From Ophiostoma sp. CBS 140.51 (taxonomy: Eukaryota; Ascomycota; Sordariomycetes; Ophiostomatales; Ophiostomataceae): a stretch of DNA of 23,752 nt. Numbering within the stretch: position 1 is the first letter of the stretch; every line of letters begins with the position of its first letter. Below the pieces are notes generated by a model. It was not told the origin of the DNA. It worked only from the letters and a program-made list of their open reading frames with translations, and ran no database searches. Made by a program: the position numbers and the translations under genes. The stretch spans positions 1 to 23,752 of the forward strand of contig JANSLP010000428.1 of the NCBI GenBank assembly GCA_029298735.1, in the 5' to 3' direction. Below are positions 9,151 to 19,662 of the stretch, one piece after another.

Positions 9151-9409
9151 AAGCTTGGCGAGCTTGTTAAAAGCTTGGAGAAGAAATAAAGCTTGATATC
9201 TGTAGCGGGGTCTTGGCTGACTGTTGGTGATAAGAGAAGGGGGAAACAATAGAACAAAAAGATGAGAAGAGAGAATAAAATATTGGGAATCGACAGTGAG
9301 ACAATTTCACATGCCGTGTGACAAGCAGGAGGGTTTTACCTTTCTCAATCTCCTGCGGTGAAGGTCGACGGGGGGGAGAGAATAAAAAGAAGAGTTCGAG
9401 TTAAAGCTT
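9151..9409. repeat. Recurrent AAGCTT motif upstream of the permease
   Basis: AAGCTT occurs at 9151, 9171, 9189 and 9404, with a further GAGCTTG at 9160. The first two continue as AAGCTTGG. AAGCTT is self-complementary, so it reads the same on the permease strand. It lies 80-340 bases upstream of the start codon and could be a bound site or a small local duplication. Confidence 0.4.
9228..9234 (+). promoter_or_regulatory. GATA-factor motif (TGATAAG)
   Basis: A full HGATAR match, the preferred form for AreA/NIT2 nitrogen regulators, lies 158 bases upstream of the permease start. It is the best regulatory match in this promoter. Binding is not shown by the sequence. Confidence 0.35.
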
Positions 9410-11189
9410 CCAGAAAAGTGGCAGGCTTGGAGAACACGCAGCTTCTATATTAATAAGAGGTGAGAAAGGGAACTCTGATCATTAAAAAAAACTACGGGCG
9501 AGAACCAACACCAGCGCCACGGCATCATCCATCCTCTTTTGATGAACGGCGTATGGCCGGACTTTTTTTACTTTTCGCTGATCAGGAACGCGGGGGTACA
9601 ACAGACCATGAGGACATGCATAGAAAAAAAGAGGACAAAAAAACAAGGGCGGCTACATCTACAAAAGTACGGAACTACGATGACTGGATACATCTGCAGT
9701 ACAACATGGTGGAGACTGTGGATTGGATTGTGAGACCTGCAAAGTGAGGGGAAGCAACTGCAACTGCGGGATAGACAAAAATGAAGTGGAAGATGTATGG
9801 AAATGGAGATAAAGTGGTCGTCTCGTCCGGCGGCAACCCCGTGTGTCCTCCGTGGACATAACGACAATCCTTTGGAGAAGAAAAGAGAAGAGATGTGCTC
9901 AATACTACGCTCGATGCGGTGTTTAGAAAAACGAATGGAGGGTGGCAGATGAGGGGATGTTGCATCCCACAAACCGGGAGGGAAGAACCCATGGGAAGTT
10001 ACGACGCATATCGTGTGATGACGATGAAGGGTGGCTTGAATGGGAAGGCTATCAATGGAGAAGAAAGAAAGGAGATGGGAAGAGGCGAGAGAATAACAGG
10101 GAAAAGGTTGAGGAGATAGCAAACAACAGACACACAGACAGCCTAAAAATGATCAACATTGGTAAAGATCGACAAGGTCGTTTACTCAATCTTGTGCTTT
10201 CCCCTCATCCCAGCCAGGCCAGATTGCGCTAGCTCCAAGAGCCGGCGTTGAAGTCCACAAAGAGATCGTCCGATGGCGGAGACGAAAGGCCCAAAAAAAG
10301 AAGGAAAAGAGGGCAGAATGTGTGGAGAGCAGCATGGGGTGGAGGACCGAGAGGACCTGAGAACGTAATGTGATGATGTACATACATAGCGATGACATTC
10401 TAGAGCTGAGCTGGAAAGTTCGGCAGGCAAACGAGGCAATCAAGAGAGCAGTTGAAGTGACGTTGGGGTGGGTGCCGGTCGTCTCTTTTTTCTTCGTTTC
10501 TCTTTTTTTCTTCTTCTGTTCTACTGTTTTCATGTCTTCTTTCTCCTCCTCACGTTTTTGTCAACATAGTTAAGTCAAGGCCGATGTAGAGCCCTCATAA
10601 AGTTGCGACGACCCTCGTCTCCTCTTGTTCTTTGATTCCTTTCTTCTTTTGTCTATTCTCTGTCGCATGGAAGCATGTATTTGAACCTTGAAGGACACGC
10701 ATTTTGTCTGACGTCGTCGGTTCTTTTGAGAAGGTTGCAACGCTAGAAACGAATCTGGAAGGCGCGCAGAGAGCGACTGCTGTTTTACCCCATCGCCTCG
10801 GTCGAATGCAGCAGGATTCGACGATTTTAACCTCCGGAAAGGATTGCTGTTTTGCGGGGAAAGCTGCTAAAACCGCCCCGGAACGACTGGGGAGGTCTAG
10901 AAGTAGGCAAAAAACGCGCTGGGCCACGGAAAAATCAACCCCGCTAGGCGCTAAATGGCAAGGCCAAACGATGGGAAATAAGTAAAGATGCGCGAAATGG
11001 TCCCAGCCAGGAAGGAGCTCTTCGCTGTCCTTCCCCAAATCCAAACCACCCAGCATAGCACTAGGAAGGAGGAGGAATTGGAGAGAAAACTATGTTACTA
11101 TCTGATACGAATACACTCGAGTTGCACATCCTTTTGGTTGTCGGGTTTCCCGATGTGTCGTAGTAATGAAATGGACCGACAACAGAGTT

Positions 11190-11261
11190 ACGAATGCCCC
11201 GTAACGAGTGCCCCGTAACAATTGTTCTCGCCGAATCCCGGACCTCGCGGGGTTTTACGGG
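11190..11261. repeat. 14-bp direct repeat with an inverted half-site
   Basis: ACGARTGCCCCGTA occurs twice head to tail (11190-11203 and 11204-11217). Its CCCGTAA core recurs inverted as TTACGGG at 11255-11261, and GTTACG at 11187 is a further inverted CGTAAC. Spacing and symmetry fit a multi-site operator or a small hairpin. No factor can be named. Confidence 0.5.
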
Positions 11262-11303
11262 ACCGAATAGAAAAGCAGAGAAAAAAAGGGGCTCTAATTA
11301 CCA

Positions 11304-11320
11304 ATAATCGATTATCGATT
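11304..11320. repeat. Overlapping palindromes around ATCGAT
   Basis: ATAATCGATTAT (11304-11315) and AATCGATTATCGATT (11306-11320) are perfect palindromes that share bases; the second has an odd centre. A dimeric-factor site is possible. Nothing in the neighbourhood identifies a target. Confidence 0.5.
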
Positions 11321-12358
11321 CGGCAGTCATATCAGCCGCAAAAGACGGTCTGGCCAAAGTGAAGACAAAAGGGAGAGAGAATTGAATCTCCGTGGAGGAG
11401 CGGGTGAGTTGCGGAAAGTTGCGCAGAAGAAGAAGGAGAAAGACGAGGGAAATGGAGAGAGACATGGAGACAGTCGGAAGAAGATAAATCCAGACGAAAA
11501 GAGCCTCGCCGACGATCGCAACAGGGATGCAGACAGGGTGACATCGCTGTAATCTCATATCAAAAGCCTCACAAAAGAAACGGCCATTAAAGTCCGGCGG
11601 ACTGTTCAAATTGTTGCTTTCGAATTCTTCACCGATGCACCTTCGCGTCAACATTGTCAAACCGGGCCCGAGAGGGCCGAAGATATGGCACAGACATGGT
11701 ACAGACATGGCATAGAAATTACAGTAGATGCTATTAGCCCTGTCGCCGCCGTTGTTCTATCCCTCTTGTCTTTCGTAACTTGCAGCATCGTGAACGATCA
11801 CGGTCAAAGCCTTGTCGAAAACACAATATGGCATACGTTTTTTTTTTCAAATAGTTAATTCTCATCACTGCGGCTGACTTTGGTCTGGGCTCGGTGAGCA
11901 GGATCTCTTGAGCAAGATCTAAAGTCTCTGCGATCGTGGTTTTGGTCTTGGCAATGCAGTGCAAAAAGGGAATGGTGGGCAACAGTGATATTGGGAGAGC
12001 GCCACGATACGACAGTGCTATTGTGAGATGTAAGCCAAGATCTTTCTCCAAAAGCAGTCTACTCAACTTACGATATAACAAGACTCGCACAAAATTATGT
12101 GCATACTCCGACTCGATGCAATGAGCGTCCCGCTCCAATCCATGGTTCGGCGCAAGAACACATGGACGGCTTTCATGCGTACATATATGTGCTTCGCCGT
12201 GGAGATCGCCAGCATAGCCTTGACCCTGCTCGACAGACCGAGTACACGGGTTTTGGGCCATAAAGGTAACAAATGGTTTTTTTGAAAACGAGACAGAAAA
12301 TCTGAAAGACAAATGTCGGGGCTTACTGCAACGGAAGACGGAGTTCATATCTTGGCAC

Positions 12359-12384
12359 CGGAGCTTGGCGACGGAGCTTGGCAG
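12359..12384 (+). repeat. Tandem 13-bp repeat CGGAGCTTGGCRR
   Basis: Two adjacent copies (12359-12371 and 12372-12384) differ only in the last two bases. They lie about 20 bases before the TATA-like GTATAAAT. Confidence 0.6.
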
Positions 12385-12597
12385 CAGGCAGGGCTCCGTG
12401 ATCCGTATAAATCGCCCGTGTAAGTGCCTCGGGAGAATGGGAACAGCGGGTCCGCCTCCATCGGCTACTAGCCGGGTTTAGAGACTGTCATCCTCTTAAA
12501 CCTTATTTCTTCAAAGCAATTCCGTGTATGATTCATTGGACCCGCCGTCGCTGTTCTTGTTCTCGCCTTTTGGGATGAGGCCCGTGAGCCACCACCC

Positions 12598-12620
12598 GTG
12601 TGTGTGTGTGTGTGTGTGTG
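12598..12620 (+). repeat. (GT)11 microsatellite
   Basis: A perfect 23-base GT run lies within non-coding sequence. It is the longest simple repeat in the window. Confidence 0.95.
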
Positions 12621-13890
12621 ATCGAGCACACGACGTGCGCACAAGCATTGTTTCAGCAAAATAAATACGAGAAAATGGTAGGGCGGGCAGTTTAACACAC
12701 TCGAGTGAACGAATAAATGAGGAGGAAAAGATAGACACGAGGAGGGCATGTTTCAAAAGCAATGCGTACCGACGAAACAAACAACCATTACGATGTCGAC
12801 GAGCGGGATACCATGACCTGTCAATATCTGTACACGTTAGCTCTTGATGATACTGAAAGGACGAACTCGAGAAAGAGTCTCTCGTAAACAATTGAACATG
12901 GTCGCATTCATAACATCGTCACACTGCTTCGAGCACATCGCATAAGCCACGAGATCAGACTACACGAAGACACGGCATGCACGACAGGGCGGCATTTGGC
13001 TCGATGGCGATGAGTGACGATGAGTATTCCACAATGTCCACGTGCACACGGCCGACTGGTAGTGTGCATGTGCATATACGTTGTGCTTGTGTTGTTGCTT
13101 CTGGGTGCTTTTGCCCATGTATCATTTTGCGTGTTTCTGTGGGAGCGTCTTGTCTGTTGACGTTGAGGATTCATATGTCGTTCCCCGCCTCTTATTTTCG
13201 CTGTGTCCTTGCATTGCTTATTTCCTTCAGGTAACTTCCATTTTGGTCATCTAGGTCCTTGGTTTTTTGCTCTGCCCAACCTCTCCTGACTCTTTGAAGA
13301 CTCAGTACAGTCGCCAGCCATCTTCATCCACTTTCGTGCAGCCATGCAAGCCGTCTATCAGCAAACAAGCCTCTAGCAACCAGCCTCTCATGCAATGGCA
13401 AGATCCTTTTCGGTCGTTCTTTTTCACGCAGTCCGATGTCTACCCGCATCTCCCCTCTCTCTGCCCTATGACCTGGCGACAATCGTTCTCTGTCTCTTAA
13501 AGGACTTTTAGGCTTCGGTCGCTTCCGGCGAGTCAACGTCATGGCGGGTGGAGAGAACAAAGAAAAAGAGTATGAGGTACAGAAATGACGAAAATAGGAA
13601 ACGGCCGACAAGGCGAAAAGGCGGGAGAAAAAGAAAGATGGACAATAAAAGGCGTAAAAGGGAGATCAAAGGGTCCAAAAATGGCCGGCGGCGGCAGTGC
13701 CCCTCCACTGTCAACGGGTCTTGGTCTCTTTTTGGTGGGCCAAGAACCGGCCAAACGTATGGTAGCTCCGGGTCCTATATTTAGAGTGGCGGTTTTTCAA
13801 TGGTGCCCTCTGGTGCCTTTTGGGGCCACGTCGGAGCAGATTTTGGGTTGCTTTTAGGTTGCATTTCCTCGCTTTTCTTCAACCTAACGA

Positions 13891-13912
13891 TGCACTTGCA
13901 TTGCACTTGCAA
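13891..13912 (+). repeat. Tandem 11-bp repeat TGCACTTGCAW
   Basis: Two adjacent copies (13891-13901 and 13902-13912) differ at the last base and are followed by a TTGC-rich extension. Function is unknown. Confidence 0.55.
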
Positions 13913-16629
13913 TTGCGCCAGTTGATGGTTCCTGGAAGCGGGTGAAGCGGCGAGAAGAAGAAGGAAGCGAGGCTTGGGTCTGTTTTCGATCTCGTGTTCG
14001 ACCATGCCGACCGGCTTCCCACCTCGTAATACCACGATCGCTTGTGTCGCTCTGTCATGCGACGCCATCTCTCGTGCCATTTGGCATGCACGTTGCGTTT
14101 GTGGCTCCTGCCTCTTTTTGTGTTTGCTTTGTGCCTGTCGCTCTTTCCCTCTTCATATTTGGCTTGTGTTTTGTGTCCTTCCTCTTATATCCCAATTGGT
14201 GGCGTTTCTCGCCGATTTCCACTCTCGGCGATTCGACCTCATTCGAGAACCGCCTCAACCACTTCCCAATAGGGCAATATTCCTCTCCAGTCGAAGCTTG
14301 TTTCCTCTTTTCACTCTTTTTCGCAGTTTCCTCTTTCCACTTTCCACTTCCCCTCACTTTTGTCTGCCTTCTTTCCCCATTCGTAGTCGCGCGCATCTGT
14401 GCATCTGCACTTTAACCCCAGCCAGCCACCTGTTCAGCCACCAACTTCAGCCGCAAGGATGCACAATAACGACAAGCAATAAGGCAGTTCGAGGACACAA
14501 AAAGGCAACAAATAAGCTTCCCTCAAATGGCAACGTTGCCACCCGCTTTCTGCCTTTTCTTTCCCCGGGTTCTGTTGGCCTTTATTCTATCATGCCTCAC
14601 CAGCCCACCAGGCTCACCTTGCATCGAAGAAGATCTCGAGCCATTTCTGTGCTGTGATTCGCTGAGGTTTGTCGCCAGAGCAGCACCGCCACCGCCGACC
14701 GCTTCTCTCTTCATGCACTCGATGCAGTCCTTCCTCGAGCCTTTTTCTCCGAGCCTCTCTTGTCGATCTCCCAGTGATCCTCTCAGCCGCGTCTCCCCAC
14801 CAAGCCGACCAAACGAAACCACCACCACCACTCTGGTTGCTGGTTCCAGAAGATCGCGGTGCTTATTCTAGCGTGTCAACAACTGATGCAAAAGTCCCCT
14901 GTCTCCTGTCCAACAGTTGTTTGTACACCGTACTAAACGCCCTGACGCAATGGCTGCCCAGTCAACGTTGACAATAGTGTCCTGAGTATTAGAGACGGTC
15001 GCGGCTTCACCAATCAAACGCCGCCAGTGTGTCGCCAACGTTTCTAGAGTTCTCACCTCTTCTTCTTCTCTTCGCTTTCGCCTCCGTCCCCCATCTCCAT
15101 AGGGCCTTCTCCTTCTCCTGTCTCCTGTTTGAAATCAATCTGCCAAGACTGTTAGGACGTGCCCTGTGTGGATTGATGAGTGTGGATTTCGAGGGCATCT
15201 CGAGGCTCTCGCTCTCCTTTCTTTGGCTTGGCAAACTGGCGAAGCTCTGCCCTTTCAAAGCAAAGCAATGGAAGATTCCGTACAGAGCTCCGTCGACACT
15301 GACGGAAGGCTCTTCGGTTCTCCTTTCAGGAGGCTGTTTTTTCTCGATACTCTGCACTCGGCGTTATTTCTTGAGCCCCCTGTTTCATAGGAAGGAAGAC
15401 AGACAACGAAAGCGAAAGTAACTTAACACTCCCCATGGCTGGCTGCGCTGTCAAGATGACTGTGCCTTCCTTCTCCTTCCTTGTCTTCCTTGGTATTCCT
15501 GCGGAAGAGCCGCCGTCAGAGCCCGAAACTCCTTCTGCAACATGCCCTGCCCAGCAGCCTTCCTGCTGCAACTCTCTGTAAAAAGACGAGCAAAGCGAAA
15601 TCTACCGCTCGAGACATTTTAAGATCCTCGAGCCCGCCCAATAAAAACATCCGCAGAGCTATCCCATTCAGGAAATTAGGGTGTGGTCATGGCACACCCA
15701 GGAACATGAAAAACATGCACCTTTCAAGCCTGCACGCAAAAGCAACATCAGATCCATTGGACCAGCCCTCCTGAACTGAACAGTGAAAGACCCAACACGC
15801 AGGGCACGGAAACCTGCCAAGAGATGCGCAGTATCCTCCGTGTTAGCGTGTGTGCATCGTGTGGCATCCCTTTCTGTTCCCCGTTTTAGGGGATCTTGAT
15901 TCGAAATGTTTCCATTCTGTGTGTGTCCGTGTGCTGTCAACGGCCTCTGGTTTGTGGTCACAACGCTCAACAGTGGCAACAGCAGTCAAAGACCGCGGGA
16001 TGGCAGTGCTGTTTCGCATTGTTTGTGCCTGTCCTAGTCCGGTAGTAACTGTTTGTTGTCTCTTCTGTCTCTTCTCTTACTTTTCTTGTGTTTTGCTCTC
16101 GAGCCCGAATTTGCCTTCTCTCAAACCTGGTTGGCTCTTTCTCCATTTCGCCCGAATGTTTCCATTTACCTGCTCTGGGCTTAGCGCCCACCCGCCGAGA
16201 CAAAGCAAGGGGCTAATGCCCAAATGTGCCCTGCTTTTGAGGGCAACTGAGGACGGAGGACTTGCCTCTTGACGCCCAGCGTCCACGGGAAATTGGAGCG
16301 CCGAGACATTGACAACAGAAACGATATGACTAACTGCAAGACAAGACAAAATGGACTGAACACAACGCACTGTTGAGCACAATAGCGAATCACTCATAGC
16401 GATCAACGTACCGACAGCGAGCGACACCAAGTCACCGTTGTCACTGTTGGTGCCGCTTTATGTCACCTGTGGGCCTGCGTGGACCATCTGTCGCCTGCCG
16501 TCTGCCGTTTTCCCGCATACGAGAGACACAGTCACAACGGTCGCAGTTTGCTCGTATCCTCGACATTGTCACTCGTACCCAACTGTCATTTGTGCTCGAG
16601 GCCAACTCCTTCCGCATAAGAATCGTAAT

Positions 16630-16644
16630 TGACCAAATTGGTCA
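16630..16644. repeat. 15-bp perfect palindrome TGACCAAATTGGTCA
   Basis: Two 7-base arms around a central A. It sits at the left edge of the STRE-like cluster and has the form of a dimeric regulator site. No regulator is identifiable. Confidence 0.55.
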
Positions 16645-16669
16645 TCAAAATCGCATCCTTTGGCAGATG

Positions 16670-17864
16670 CCCCTTTTTTTCTGTCCACTTTGAGGTCACT
16701 CTTTGTTAATTGCCAACAGACATTCGGTTCATCCTTTGACTGCCGTCCGTCGTCTAGGGATATTCTTTATGCTATTCAAATAATTAGAGGTACAGAAAGC
16801 AACCGAAAGGAGCAAAAAAAAAAAAACACGAAACGAAACGAGGCTACTTTCCCAAGTCACGAACAAAAGGAAATGCGACGGTTTGACGCGCTCATTCTTC
16901 TCGACACGCACTTTGAAGACACCAATGACTGATCCTGACCCTGACCCCTCTCGTATTCTAAAATTCAAAACTCAACCCACACAGGAAAAGAGAGAACAAA
17001 GCCCGTCGCAGCCGTTTGCGCCGACGCACCTAGACCGCGTTAGGCCATAGCGTCCGTGAAAATGGATCCTCACCCCTGAAGGGGGGCTTGCATGCTTTTG
17101 CTTTTTTGGTAGGATGGGGTACTGGGGGCAAGGACATGAGGTGAAATCCACAGCGCAAATATGCTTCTTTTTACCTTTTTACCTTTGACGCTTTCCCCCT
17201 GAAGGGAGTGCTGTGGCATGCTCTGGTGTTCCAAGCACAACATATGCTTACTATGCTTCTTTCTCGTCCCCTCAACTCTGTTTTTCGAGTGGAGCACAAA
17301 CCCTTCATAGCACTCCCTCCCCCCCTGGCAAACCATAACCGCCCTTTTGTTCAGTGAGATGCACTTCTTCAATTCTCATCAACTCTTTTCACAACATTCA
17401 TTCAGTTATCCCCTCCCTTGAAACGCGTCCACGACACAGAAGTGAAGGAAAAGGGTGTGTGGAAAAGCTTGGCTTTCATCGACAAAATCTACTGGCCTAG
17501 ACAAACCATACAGAAAAGCCCACTCGTCATGCGGCTATTCGCTCCCGTTTTTGGTTGGTTAACCATACTTCAACCACAACCAGTCTTTGTGCTGTTATGA
17601 CGCCGTCAGGCCGTTGAAAAGGGGGAGAAAGGGGGGACCCTTAGGGGACTTTTGAGCACTTTACTGTAGTTAGCGAGCAATCTGACAGAACACCACCACC
17701 TCGGCCATCAGTCGGTCGTCACCTGCCGTGTCTGCGTGTTTGGCCCAGGCCCTTCAAGCCAAAAGGGGGCAGTGCCTGAAAATCGCCTGAACAAAACCAA
17801 ACAACCCGTAGCGGCGGGCAGGCCAGCGACTCAGTGGTCTGCTGTCGTACCTGGTTTTTCCCCT
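16670..17864. promoter_or_regulatory. Dense cluster of STRE-like CCCCT/AGGGG pentamers
   Basis: Thirteen pentamers were counted by eye. CCCCT occurs at 16670, 16945, 17073, 17196, 17268, 17322, 17410 and 17860. AGGGG occurs at 17080, 17620, 17630, 17643 and 17764. About two would be expected in 1.2 kb at equal base use, and the flanking 9-16.6 kb shows roughly 1.5 per kb. CCCCTGAAGGGG at 17073-17084 is a back-to-back pair, and a related CCCCTGAAGGG recurs at 17196 with a shared CATGCT some bases later. STREs bind Msn2/4-type (Seb1/MsnA) zinc-finger factors in fungi. The next gene, the Crh-type one, starts 1.8 kb to the right, so the cluster could be a distal element for it or for an unannotated transcript. 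Function is inferred. Confidence 0.4.
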
Positions 17865-18900
17865 TTCCCGCGCCAAAAATGATCAGCGCAGGAGCTACGA
17901 AAATACGGGAGATTTCCTCTGCTGCAGACCGCCAAAATGAAATAAGAGTATTATTAGCAACCCGCACCAACACCAAACCCAAATTTCGCCTCGTGATCCA
18001 GGTGACCAGCGCGAGCAAGAGACCGACGACAGGTAGCTCGTCTTCATCGGTCGCCGGCTCGATAGTCCCAGAAAAAGAGGCAAAATCGAAGAGGAAATAT
18101 TGACATTGAAGAAGAGAAACACGGGTTTTGCGCCACAAAAGAACAGGAAGAAAAATGGATTAAAAAAGCGGACAAAATATGGACAAGTTGCATCATCGCG
18201 CCTTCTTTTTGTGTCTTTTGGTGTCTCTTCACGTCCACCAAGCCGGTCTGTCCTTCCCTCCCACGCGTTTTTCCTCTTGCCATGGTGACGGTCCAAACCA
18301 GTCGCTCCTGCCGAGCCTGGACTGGCCTGGACAGCGCCAGACAGAGGGCCAAAACACCAAAACAACGTTTCTTTTCGGTCACAGCGGTCAGCCCTCGGTC
18401 AACCCCTCGTCCCCTGTAGCACGCTGTAATATACTGGCTGTCAAGCACCTGTCAAACCGTCGCATCTCTTCCAGCGTACACATACACAGCATGCCGCCAC
18501 AACATGCAGGCGCGCGATATACGAGACGTTCTGCACGATGGGACGGGAGTCACCTCGTACGAGGGTAACTGAGTGTGTACCGTGTACTTGTACACATACA
18601 AGCACACGCCCCTTTCCAACAACACAGCCGTCCCTTCCTTTCTCTACCGGCAGACGTCTACGACGCTGCAAAGTAAAAGGTCTAGCCACAAAGACCAAAA
18701 GAGTCAAAGAGGGCAAGAGAAGGAAAACAAAAAGGGCAAAGACGGCGAAGTAATTCAAATCAAAGAAAGCCGAGTAAAGACCAACAGCATCAAAGGCTGA
18801 ACTAAAGGGATACACAAAGCACACGCCGGCAGACATCACGCCTCCTGTTGTGCAACAACCGCCCCAACTGCACCTGCCGTGACTGTCAGTTGAGTTGCTG
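17865..18900. other. Non-coding stretch with overlapping frames on both strands
   Basis: At 17834-18103 (+) and 17719-18138 (-) there are overlapping frames of 89 and 139 codons. Neither has a known domain and the plus frame has no ATG until 17879. The plus strand is purine-rich at about 18660-18780. No gene is called. Confidence 0.4.
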
Positions 18901-19662
18901 GGTCTGGTGTGCGCCTTCCCTCTCGTTCGGCCTCACTTTACACTTTCTTCGATTTTCTTCTCTCCCTCTTTCCTTCTCTTCTCTTCTTCCCTTCGGGCAG
19001 TTTGCCATCCGCACGCCGTCAACGCTACCCACGCTAGTCTGCCCCCGTTGCTCGTAAGATGCGCCCCATTCCTGCCTTGGCTGGGCAGGGGTGTGGAGCC
19101 CGGTACCTCGTACCTGCTCGACCAACTCCCTTCTTTTCTCTCGTAACTCCTTCTTTTTGGGGCGCTTGTTTCTCGTGATGGATAATGGTTTGGGGGCCTG
19201 CTACCTGGGACCTGCAACCTGGACCTGCACCTGCAGCAGGTGGAGCTCCTTTCCGAGCTGACGAGATGAGGGCCAAGTGCAGGACCAAGAGGCAAGTGCA
19301 CACCCACAATACACACCCACCGTGGCCGTGCCTGCCTGCCAGATCCCAATAAATTCCTTCCCATCCTCCACATTCCTCTCAGCCCCAGTCCTTCTCTTTT
19401 CTTCTTCTTCTCCCCCTTTCCTTTTCTTCTCTCTCTCTTTCCTCTCATCATCATCTTTCTTACTCTCTCCAACTTCGCTTTTTTGGATATATCCTCTTCT
19501 TCTTTTCTCAGTCACTCGTTCGACAGACATACACTCGCTTGTATCTAATTTTTGCTCGCTTTTTTGTTTCCTTTTTCTCTCGTCTTTTTTCCCGACTCTC
19601 GTTATATTACATCTTATGCTCGCCGAGCTTTAATATCTACAACCACAACAACTACCGCCAAA
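18901..19662 (+). promoter_or_regulatory. Promoter and pyrimidine-rich leader of the Crh-type gene
   Basis: Long C/T runs at 18930-18995 and 19370-19465, a TATA-like GATATATCC at about 19486-19494 and CT/CA-rich sequence (19500-19530) lie before the start at 19663. This is the usual layout of a strongly expressed filamentous-fungal gene, with transcription expected to begin near 19510-19560 (inference). The start codon follows a C/A-rich stretch ending CCGCCAAAATG, a strong fungal start context. Confidence 0.5.

Larger units (their letters stand above)
9410..13500. other. Non-coding stretch, left part of the gene desert
   Basis: No convincing gene on either strand. The plus strand is purine-rich at about 9450-10110 and 11270-11480 and pyrimidine-rich at about 10470-10560. 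The longest open frames are 11734-12348 (-, 204 codons, Cys/Arg/His-rich), 9568-10122 (-) and 10595-11056 (-). None shows a known domain, a supported splice structure or the GC-rich third positions of the real genes. Small repeats at 11190, 12359 and 12598 and a palindrome at 11306 are listed separately. A TATA-like GTATAAAT sits at about 12404-12411 with no gene after it. Confidence 0.5.
13501..16660. other. Non-coding stretch, middle part of the gene desert
   Basis: The plus strand switches from purine-rich (about 13545-13680) to pyrimidine-rich (about 14085-14400, continuing in patches to about 15150, and again at about 16030-16140). Such a switch is what back-to-back promoters look like, yet no protein gene follows on either side. 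A MADS-type site CTATATTTAG (consensus CTA, four A/T, TAG) lies at 13775-13784. The 114-codon frame at 14527 begins hydrophobically but has no recognisable family. Nothing here could be called a gene. Confidence 0.5.

Noticed and set aside
9568..10122. 184-codon frame on the minus strand
   Set aside because: Low-complexity Ser/His/Phe/Leu product of a polypyrimidine strand with no domain.
10370..10410. Box C/D snoRNA-like GTGATGA...CTGA
   Set aside because: The boxes are only about 35 bases apart with no terminal stem or guide sequence, too short for a C/D snoRNA.
10595..11056. 153-codon ATG frame on the minus strand
   Set aside because: No recognisable motif. The opposite strand is also open over 93 codons, but only from a TTG, so neither is convincing.
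11734..12348. 204-codon ATG frame on the minus strand
   Set aside because: The composition is rich in Cys, Arg and His, with no known motif, no GC3 bias and no TM or signal pattern. One frame of this length is not surprising by chance in 24 kb.
13974..14657. 227-codon frame on the plus strand
   Set aside because: It lies on a pyrimidine-rich tract that yields Phe/Leu/Ser/Pro runs in every frame, and has no recognisable family.
14527..14871. 114-codon ATG frame with a hydrophobic, signal-like N-terminus
   Set aside because: The hydrophobic start follows from the C/T-rich DNA. There is no family, no codon bias and no splice support for an extension.
9071..19662. Search for snRNA, 5S rRNA, SRP, RNase P or telomerase RNA in the gene desert
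   Set aside because: I looked for their conserved core sequences by eye and found none. A covariance-model search would be decisive.
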